Assembly: GCA_025738555.1 (NCBI GenBank)
Contig: JAOVFP010000002.1
Location: 2,046,001 to 2,110,000, forward strand
Direction of reading: 5' to 3'
Source of the DNA: Cyathus striatus
Lineage: Eukaryota > Basidiomycota > Agaricomycetes > Agaricales > Nidulariaceae
DNA length: 64,000 nucleotides
This document shows positions 55,372 to 64,000 of the stretch, piece by piece. A program made the translations under genes and the position numbers. Within the stretch, counting starts at the first letter, position 1. The number at the start of each line of letters is the position of its first letter. The notes below the pieces were generated by a model. It had not been told where the DNA came from, did not search any database, and saw only the letters and a list, made by a program, of their open reading frames with translations.

Positions 55372-57179
55372 ATGGGCGACACTTACTCAGACATCCCCTT
55401 TGACGAAATAATTAAGGGCGTACATGAAGGCAGAACAATAAATACTGTCTACAGTACGTCATTATATGTTAAATCTTAGTTACCCACTGTTTGGATTTCC
55501 TGGCAGTGGTTGTTATAACTTCTCTCGGTTATGATATCATATACTGCCTTTTCAATGAAGTATCTTTATTTACACGTCGTGAAACTATGAAATCTGATAT
55601 TCTGTAGGTGAAATACATCTGGTGGTGAGATTGGTGACCCATTAGATAAGATATATATCTAAAATATTTTCCCTTCTATTCAGTGGAATGAAATGGTCCA
55701 TTCCTAAGATTCTTTACACTATTGCAAGATACTATTGTCCTCTGTATCTCTCGTGAGTTGTATCTCTTTGCTAGGCTAGTGTATTACTCACATTGTGAGT
55801 TTGACAGAATCATTACATTCCTTCGTATTAAGCATTTCTTAGTAGTCCAAGACTACAGCTGAATCATCTTCCTTCTAGCACCATTCTTTGATATACTTGG
55901 AACCGTATCAACAAATGTCAGTGAATCCTACATGAATTTAATGTCTTGTATACTGAATCTATAAGATCAGCAGTAATAATACAATAAAATCATATTTTTA
56001 AAATCTAATCTAGCACAATAGGTGTCGAGCAGCTTCCTGGTATGGATACATGTGGGGAACCCAGTTTAATTATAATATTCCATGAAAAATAATGACAGTC
56101 GTATAGCGGGGGAGTAATCATATTCAGTACTGCTATGGACCTTATCTTTGGATTCCGAGTTAGTGCATGTTATGGGAACAATAGAAAAGGTGTGCTATCC
56201 TATCCTACTAACATGCTAACGCAAAAATTAATGATTTTCAAATAACAAGTTCTGTGGTTCCTAGGAGCATGTATATTTGGTAAGTTACAATATCATTTGT
56301 CGATTTAAACTGATGTGCATGATATGGAAATGTACTAGTAAAAACTTCGGTTTGTTAAATATCACTGAGTATGGTATAATTGTCAGACACTAACTATCAT
56401 GTTTAGATAATACTCACCTATTTCATATACTTCGGGATTGATTTTAGTTTGAATCTGGCCGAAATTCCAGGATTAGTGTGCGTGATATATAATCCTAAAA
56501 ATCCTAAAAATGCAGCCCGTTTCGCCTTGTTACCCACTGTTTATTACGGACTCAACCTTGCCATCTATAGTATGTCTATTCGTTCAACTTACCGCTATCA
56601 AGTGATTATATTATGTCAACAGCTATTATGTTTCTACTTACAATTTTGAAACTTTGGAAGGACCTCACTGTTACTCAAGGAGGACTGCGAAGCTTGCTAA
56701 AAAATGGAAGCAACAACTTTCCTATTGTCACGTCCTTGATATGTGATGGAACATTGCATTTCTTCATTATATTCGGTGAGAGATCCTTGTGAATATGTTC
56801 AGAGTGTTCTTATCTGTATATCATAGTATTTACGGTTCTTATGACATGGAGTTCAATAGATCCGAAAGGATATTACTTCAATATCTACTTTTCTCCGTGA
56901 ATCCCATCAGCACTTTTAAATGAAAAATTCTCACATCATTACAGGTGGTACTATGCAATGCAGTCATTTGTGGTCAGTCTTAATGCATTTATGTTTATTA
57001 TTGACACTTATAGTTATCAGGGGTCTCGATTGATACTGAATTTAAGGCAAATGTCAGATGTTAATGGAAATGTAATACCATCCTCAGACGTGTTGCGGTC
57101 AATTGCGTTTGCTCGATCTGTCAGTGTGCATGGTATAACCAACATCTCAGAGGAAGAATGTGACATGGATTTGTCTTAG
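55372..57179 (+). pseudogene. DUF6533-type membrane protein, copy C (best preserved, one frame change)
   Basis: ATG 55372 opens MGDTYSDIPFDEIIKGVHEG. Exons: GYDIIYCLFNE; KYIWCGMKWSIPKILYTIARYYCPLYLS (about 55610-55760); RAASWYGYMWG (about 56025); GVIIFSTAMDLIFGFRVSACYGNNRK (about 56110-56190, Arg codon intact); LLPTVYYGLNLAIYSMSI (about 56520-56580); TILKLWKDLTVTQGGLRSLLK (from about 56640); and the final exon from about 56945 with WYYAMQSFVVSLNAFMFIIDTY and GSRLILNLRQ to TAG 57177. Near 56600-56613 two extra bases relative to copy A shift the frame between SMSI and STAIMFL; copy B shares them. Unless an intron absorbs this, the gene is broken. Family function unknown. Confidence 0.72.
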
Positions 57180-57268
57180 GCTCCCAGAAACGTAGCGGGG
57201 AGGAAGCAGTGGTTCTATATTAGAAAACTGTATTGTATTTATTTAGAATGGATATCAAAATATTTGCC

Positions 57269-58877
57269 TAGGACTGTACACCGTCACCATACAATATGGT
57301 TATATGGTAGCCATATATACAGACCCGTAACCGTCCCGTCGAGGCTTCAGATGATTCTTGATACAGTATGGCTACAGTACGGTTTTTACCGTAAGGAGAC
57401 TGTATGAATACAGCCGTATTACGGTCATATACAGTCATACGGTCTACCTTAGCAAATCTATCGTTAATACTTAATTTTAAAGAATATTTCCTGCTTAAAT
57501 CGATATAATTATATTTCAACTTTGAATAATTAACTGTGCACACCTAAATACAGCTCACTGGAACATAACTCAATGTTGAACTCGTGGAAATTGACTTATA
57601 ACTGGACTTGAAATGAACACTATTTTTTGTATTAATTACTGTAATTATATGTATAATATCCCTTACCATGCAATCATGGAGCCCTAACACATAAGAAGTA
57701 GTCTAATTGTCATCGTTTCAAACATCCATGGAGTTGCAGACCATAATACCTTCATTCCTCTTGTTGTCACTTTAAAGAAAATTGAAACATGTGTCACTGT
57801 TACAGTACAAGACAAAGTCCCTTATGAAAAGAAGTTTAGAATTATCCCTCTACTACGCAGGAACATAGTTTCTATTTGTAATGCAATGCATCTAGTTTTC
57901 AACTAATATTTTAATACTCAACTGATATTATTGGAGTGGACATGAACAACTAAAATTTGCATTTCACAAATTGAGCCACACGCGCATCCAGACTCTATCT
58001 TCAATACTTTCTATTGGATTGACTCCATAGGTATAATAATAATTACTTTGATACTGCTTGTAGAAGTTTGGTAGAAGTACGTACATCAGCAAAGCATGTG
58101 TGACATTCCTGTCTTTTGGTGTCTTTAGAAAGACTAAAAAAACCAAAATATTCATAAGGACTGATAAAAACAGTTGATCAACGATTCCACAACCTTCAAA
58201 AGCTAATTCTATTTGTAATTAAAGTATACTATATTGTTTATTGGTCTTTTGATGAAGCTTGGTTGATTCAAATACAGTAAAAGACATCAGAGATTCTAAA
58301 GACAATGATTAAATACTATTTATTACACTGTAGACATTGTTCTCTGGTAATACAAAACAGAAGCAGAAGTGATCTATCAAATGTACTACTACAGTATATA
58401 CAAATAATTAAAGCTAACTATTGTTGGAAGACTCCATTTTATTCTGATCCACCTCCATCGTATCACTGTCAACCTCAAGTCAACCTATCACTTATTCGCA
58501 GTGTAATAGTTGCATCTTCAAGAATCAACATCAAAATGTGAGACATCAATGGTTATTATAGGCCTTTGCACAATAATCCTACCAAAATTTGAGTTATTCG
58601 ACTTAACAAGATGGAAATAATATTCGATCACCAATACAATCATCACTAAAAGAGCCCAAAGCCTAAATATTACAGACAAGAACGATTTACAAAGAAAAAA
58701 AATTATAATTATGACCTGTAACCTGTAAAATCTGTACCGTAACCATAAAATGGTCCGTACCATTTTATTGAGCTCAAAAAAATCTTTGATATGGTATGGT
58801 TTACAGGCAAACTGTAACCGTCACATGACCATAAGGTATACGGCCGTATACTGTATACGGTACGGTGTACAGCCCTA
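57269..58877. mobile_element. non-autonomous hAT-like element, complete copy, 1609 bp
   Basis: Terminal inverted repeats TAGGACTGTACACCGT (left) and its complement with one change (right), flanked by a perfect 8-bp target duplication TATTTGCC at 57261-57268 and 58878-58885. It is the reference copy for 1-1528. Subterminal ACGGT/ACCGT motifs are dense. No transposase is seen. Confidence 0.92.
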
Positions 58878-61155
58878 TATTTGCCTAAGAATATATTTCG
58901 GAAAGTCAAATACAAATGAGAATTAGAGGAACATGTAGGTTTAATGGATACCTCAACAATTAGATATGTGATTTATAATAAGTAGAATTGGTGTTACCAG
59001 CAAGTTACCAATCGACATGATTATAGGTTGCTGGTACTTCTATCATTTAACAGCAGTCTTGCATCTCCGAGAGCTACTGCTACATAGAGCTTGCATGGAG
59101 CACAGCGTGGGCCTGGGGATTGCTGTTTGGTATTAGGTCACTGACATCTGTTTGTCACTGTTGCAATTGAACATTGATGATGTGGCTCTTATTCATTCCC
59201 CAGCACCATTTCACCCTCCACTTCTCCTCTTATGAATGAGCACCCTCGAATCTAATGATCGACTAAATACATCATGTTGGTTGTCGCTAGGCAGTGACAT
59301 CGTGCTGCATGTCGCTGTGCCAGCACAAGTGGGACTTTCAGATCTTTGTAACAAGCGTGTTGAGTGCAAATTGAGCATAGCTGGTGAAGATGTGCTGATA
59401 GGAATGGGGATAGTGATAAACCTCTTGCATATTATCACAGAATACTAATTTAGCCCATTGGTACAACTACTTGATAACTCATTCGAAGTAATGAGTGAAT
59501 GTATGTCCTTCCCCCCTCCTCCCCCCTTCTCATACTAATACCTCCAAAAGCATTCATGGTATACCAATACTTCCTGCTGCCAACACAGTCCCAGTCACCC
59601 ATCTCTTTGACATGCCTTTCTACTAGCCTACTATGAAGAAAGAAAGCAAAAATGTCAACAACCTCCCTAGCCAACACAACACATTCACCCAGCTCGACAT
59701 TTTCCCTAAAATCCACAACCTACAAACCACACTCTGAGTCCCACAGCTTCTTCACCCACTTCGTGAGCTTTGTCACTCTCCTGCTTGTGCTCAACGATAT
59801 TGGAGAGTATATCTGGGGATGGGTGGATGATGACTTATTCTCAATATTAACCTCAACATTACAGTTAATGTGCCTTGTTGCTGTGAGTTGCTCTTTTCTT
59901 TTCTTTTCTTTTCTTACCTTGGTACTAAAGCAAAGGTTGTGCAGATTTAAGTGTGGATCTTCGAGATTTGATTGGAGATACTAGGCTCATGCTCAGTGGT
60001 GGATTCCATAGGGATGGTGTATGTCCTCCCATTTCCTACCCTCTATCAAATTAACATACCCCACAGACAAGATTCGACATAGGCGAAGTAATAATGCTCA
60101 AGTACATCCCTTCCTCCCTCACCCCTCCTCTCCCATTCAACCTAACCTCCGCTCCCACAGAGAACACACACAAGCACTCTCAGCATCCCAAGCCCTCTCC
60201 CAATCTCGCAAATCAAGAGGCTTCTTCAGCATCCTCTTCTGCTCCAGCAAACGAAGCTTCAAGCCCACTTACATGCACAAAGAAGACTCCAACTTGTGCA
60301 GAATCTTCAGAACATTGATGGCCAAGTGTGGCAGGGAAATTTTGCACATTACAATGTTGGGTCATGGATATGCTGGTTATGAGCATGTTGACCATAATAG
60401 TGAGATTTTCGTCTTTGGGTTGTGAGATGGAGAGGTACTGATGGGGATAGGGATAGTGATGAACCTTTCGCATATTATCACGGAATTCTCGTTTGGGCTG
60501 TTTTTCCCTGAAATGGTGCAACCGCTTGATAGCTTGTTTGAGGTGATGACCGAACATATATCCCCCTCTCTCTCCTCCCCCTTCCATACTAAAGCCCAAA
60601 AAGTATTCATAGCATACCAATATTTCCTCCATGTAGTCCCAACAACCTACACCACCCCGCACTCAACGCCTCTCCACACACCAATACAGTGTAACACACT
60701 ACATGTGCAAGCTGGAGCATAACTGGGGCACACCCCGGATCTTCTTTAAATTTGATGTTGACCTGCTGCCAATTACAATCCACCAGTGTATGGCATCCCT
60801 TGTACAGCTCTTTATATGCCTGGTGGGTGTTGTAAGGGGTGTATTTGTGTGTGTGTGTGATGTGGACTGGGTGTGTCAGGGAAGACGGGCCTAGGAAGGA
60901 TAAGTCAGAGGGGTTGGTTGCTGCAGAGGCTTCTGGGGCTTGGATGGGACTGAGAGCGAAGTGGGCTGGAGGGGAGTTGAAGTTGAGGAGTAAGGCTGGT
61001 GGAAGTGCCCCTGAGAGTCCTTGGGATGTATGGGCTCTGCTTTGAATGTGGGGATGCTGTCTTCTTATGCAGGGTAGATGCAGAGTCCATATTTGCCTTT
61101 GCTGAGTGTGTTTGCGAGTCAGATGGGGATGCCTACTTTGGACCTGGGTCTACTC

Positions 61156-63211
61156 CAGTAATTTACACTCCCCCAAGAGGTCTGTACAGATCTGTACGGA
61201 TCCGCACAGATCCGTACGGAATCCGCACGGAATCCGAAAATTCCGTACGGATCCGTGCGGATTCCGTGCAGATCCGTACAGATCCGTACAGACCTGTATA
61301 GATACCATACAGAATTTATATAGTGGTTATTATTATTATTAGAGGTGAATATTCTATATGAATTCCATACATATTCTGCATGGATTCTGTGTGGATTCAT
61401 GCATTGCTACCTTGTCACAGGTGTCAAGTGTGACACTACATGAAATCTGTGATACACTCAATATATAGTATCATGCTCAATGCATAGTGTCATGCTTAAT
61501 GTATAGTATCACACTCAATGCATAGTGTCACACTCAACACTTAGTGTCATGCTTAATGTGTAGTGTCACACTCAACACTTAGTGTCACACTCAACACTTA
61601 GTGTCACACTCAACACTTAGTGTCACACTCAACACTTAGTGTCACACTCAACACTTAGTGTCACACTCAACACTTAGTGTCACACTCAACACTTAGTGTC
61701 ACACTCAACACTTAGTGTCACACTCAACACTTAGTGTCACACTCAACACTTAGTGTCACACTCAACACTTAGTGTCACACTCAACACTTAGTGTCACACT
61801 CAACACTTAGTGTCACACTCAACACTTAGTGTCACACTCAACACTTAGTGTCACACTCAACACTTAGTGTCACACTCAACCCTTAGTGTCATGCTTAACC
61901 CTTAGTGTCATACATAATGCAGAGTGTCACACTTATTGCTTAGTGTCACACTCAACACTTAGTGTCATGCTTAACCCTTAGTGTCACACTCAACCCTTAG
62001 TATCACACTCAACCCTTAGTATCACACTCAACCCTTAGTATCACACTCAACCCTCAGTGTCACACTCAACCCTTAGTATCACACTCAACCCTTAGTATCA
62101 CACTCAACTCATAGTGTCACACTCAACCCTTAGTATCACGCTCAACACTTAGTGTTACACTCAATGCTTAGTGTCACACTCAACCCATAGTGTCACACTC
62201 AACCCTCAGTGTCACACTCAACCCATAGTGTCACACTCAACCCTCAGTGTCACACTCAACACTTAGTGTCACACTCAACCCCTAGTGTCACACTCAGTGC
62301 TTAGTGTCACACTCAACACTTAGTGTCACACTCAACCCTCAGTGTCACACTCAATGCTTAGTGTCACACTCAACCTCTAGTGTCACACTCAATGCTTAGT
62401 GTCACACTCAACCCATAGTGTCACACTCAATGCTTAGTGTCACACTCAACCCATAGTGTCACACTCAACCCCTAGTGTCACACTCAACCCCTAGTGTCAC
62501 ACTCAACCCCTAGTGTCACACTCAATGCTTAGTGTCACACTCAACCCCTAGTGTCACACTCAATGCTTAGTGTCACACTCAACCCCTAGTGTCACACTCA
62601 ATGCTTAGTGTCACACTCAGTGCTTAGTGTCACACTCAACCCTCAGTGTCACACTCAATACTTAGTGTCACACTCAACCCCTAGTGTCACACTCAGTGCT
62701 TAGTGTCACACTCAACCCTCAGTGTCACACTCAATGCTTAGTGTCACACTCAATCCCTAGTGTCACGCTTAACCCTTAGTGTCACACTCAATGCATAGTG
62801 TCACACTTAACCCTTAGTATCACACTCAACACTCAATGTCACAATTAATGTATAGTGTCACGCTTAAACCTTAGTGTCACGCTTAATGGAGAGTGTCACA
62901 CTTAGTGCTTAGTATTACACAATTTTCTATTCTAATTTTCTATAAGGAAATAAGTATAATAAGATTCTGTACAGATTCTGTACAGAATCTGTACAGAATT
63001 TTTCAGGTCTGTAATGCGGAATTCTGCGGAATCCGCACGGAATTTTTGATTCTGTGCGGAATCTGTGCAGAATCTGTACAGACCCAAAAAAACCTCTGCC
63101 AAAAAAAAAAAAATCTGTGCAGATTCCACACAGATTCCGAAAATTCCGTACGGAATCCGCACGGATTCCGCGCGGATCTGTACAGAACACCTGGCTAAGT
63201 GTAAAGAGCTC
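61156..63211. mobile_element. 2.06-kb minisatellite-bearing element with 8-bp target duplication
   Basis: The flanks share GTCTACTC (61148-61155 and 63212-63219), and the homologous uninterrupted sequence is at about 44410-44440. The ends are imperfect inverted repeats with TTTACACT (61163; complement at 63197-63204) and TGTACAGATC. Inside each end are inverted clusters of CTGTACAGAT / CCGTACGGAT / CCGCACGGA palindromic motifs (61180-61320 and 62960-63190). The body is a long 19-bp minisatellite. No coding capacity. The 8-bp duplication suggests hAT-type mobilisation. Confidence 0.82.
61430..62920. repeat. 19-bp minisatellite, roughly 78 units
   Basis: The unit is TGTCACACTCAACACTTAG. About 17 consecutive units (61560-61880) are identical; towards both ends variants with CCCTTAG, CCCTAG, TGCTTAG or CATAG dominate. 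The longest uniform block lies off-centre to the left. Confidence 0.93.
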
Positions 63212-63419
63212 GTCTACTCTGGGGTCATTTTCACCAATGGTAGGGGCTGGTTCAGGGTCGCCAGTTCTGGTTCCTCCTGGGGTGGGAGGGGCAGGAGGGT
63301 ATGTTGAGTGTTTCCCTGTCACCTATGGTTAATGGGGGTGAGTATGTTTTTGAGGAGGGTATGTGGCTCCACCTAGGAGGAGTGTTGTTGGTCTCAAGGA
63401 GGATGATTGGTTGTTCATT

Positions 63420-63750
63420 CAGAGATACTGGAGTTGTATGTATGATTTTTTATGAATTTGATTTTTTTTTTGAGGTGAATGGTTTGTGGAGAGGGGGGTG
63501 AAGTTGTATATTAAGTTGTTTTGGTGGTTAAAGAACTAGTAATTGGTAACTACTAATGTACTTCTCCACATTGCTTTGGACGCTGTTCAGTGTAGATGAG
63601 TCGGGTGGGCTGTGGGGTGTATTTAAGTTCAAGGCAACTGGTAAACATCACAGCACAAGCTCAGCTCATTCACTTCTAAGGAGCCAAGAAAGAGTAGTGA
63701 AGATTGGTTGAAGAAAGGATATGTTTTTATTATAACATCAGAGGCGCACT
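63420..63750. other. downstream spacer of unit 3
   Basis: No gene is seen. 63560-63740 matches 2420-2625 downstream of the first partial unit. Confidence 0.5.
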
Positions 63751-64000
63751 ACATTTGTCACACATCCACATGCGTCACATTTGTCACTTCATTCCCGCGC
63801 TTCACATATTTCCCGCGCATTATGTTTGTCACGCATCCGCGTGCGTCACATGTGTCACATCATTCACGCGCTCCATATATTTCTCGCGCATCACACGCGT
63901 CACACTTGTCACATCATTCCCGTGCTCCACATATTTCCTGTGCATTACATTTGTCACGCATCCGCGTGCGTCACATGTGTCACATCATTCATGCGCTCCA
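63751..64000. repeat. start of a GC-rich repeat array running off the window
   Basis: Two levels: submotifs GTCACATCATTC, CATATTTCCCGCGCAT and GTCACGCATCCGCGTGCGTCAC recur every 60 bases or so, with a longer period near 125 bases (GTCACGCATCCGC at about 63828 and 63953). The vocabulary resembles the degenerate TATTCCCGCGC part of the foldback arms at 26500-26945, so it may be the edge of a related element. Confidence 0.6.

Larger units (their letters stand above)
59240..63412 (+). pseudogene. ERV41: Erv41/ERGIC-like vesicle protein, unit-3 copy, interrupted by a minisatellite element
   Basis: A middle-exon fragment (59260-59500) again precedes the N-terminal exon. ATG 59652 starts MSTTSLANTTHSPS, followed by YKPHSESHSFFTHFVSFVTLLLVLNDIGEYIWGW. 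The exon at 59950-59985 (DLRD equivalent, here RFDWRY) is damaged and shortened. Middle exons at 60170-60560 include SRKSRGFFSILFCSS, LHITMLGHGYAGYEH and LSHIITEFSFGLFFPEMVQPLD. The C-terminal exon from about 60605 has YQYFLHVVPTTYTTPHSTPLHTP then frame damage, and FKFDVDLLPITIHQC. The element at 61156-63211 splits the Gly/Ser tail. The final stop is lost (TGG at 63408 where other copies have TGA). Confidence 0.75.

Noticed and set aside
61430..62920. CRISPR or telomere-like repeat
   Set aside because: The 19-bp units are directly adjacent, vary in a satellite manner and are internal to an insertion with a target duplication.

Overview
The window looks like transposon-rich DNA from a mushroom-forming basidiomycete (Agaricomycete). 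Three things point there: short spliceosomal introns with GT...AG ends, DUF6533-type seven-helix membrane proteins, and a Plavaka-type transposase. Almost nothing in it is an intact host gene. No rRNA, tRNA or CRISPR locus was seen.

The host framework is a tandem segmental duplication. One unit is a DUF6533 gene followed by an Erv41/ERGIC-like gene. It is present three times (about 3.3-9.2 kb; 9.3-11.7 kb resuming at 41.4-45.1 kb; 55.2-63.7 kb), plus the tail of a fourth unit at 2.1-2.3 kb. Every copy is damaged, and each carries its own insertions: a pogo-like element (6289-7400), hAT-like elements with 8-bp target duplications (9566-11012, 57269-58877, and a related copy running off the left edge to 1528), and a minisatellite-bearing element (61156-63211).

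The centre is a nested structure four layers deep. A 29.7-kb element with terminal inverted repeats (11702-41435, TA target duplication) splits the second DUF6533 gene. It carries a multi-exon Plavaka-type transposase, a divergent DUF6698-like gene, a LINE remnant, an intact 922-residue protein of unknown function, and subterminal tandem repeats at both ends. Inside it lies a Ty3/Gypsy chromovirus-like retrotransposon (24357-36444) that has an antisense, intron-containing gene with six cysteines in a Zn2Cys6-like order. Inside the gag of that retrotransposon lies a 4.1-kb foldback element (26118-30213), whose arms hold arrays of an 18-bp repeat containing the palindrome ACGCGT.

A second, complete Ty3/Gypsy element (45148-55148, minus strand) has two 775-bp LTRs in which I see no difference, a CTTCT target duplication and an extra third ORF. 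Its pol nevertheless carries two stop codons and a frameshift. Across the window the damage is very selective: the seven differences I found between the LTRs of the first Gypsy element are all transitions at CpG, and the premature stops are mostly TGA where CGA (Arg) is expected. This fits methyl-CpG decay or a CpG-directed RIP-like process. All counts and alignments were made by eye.
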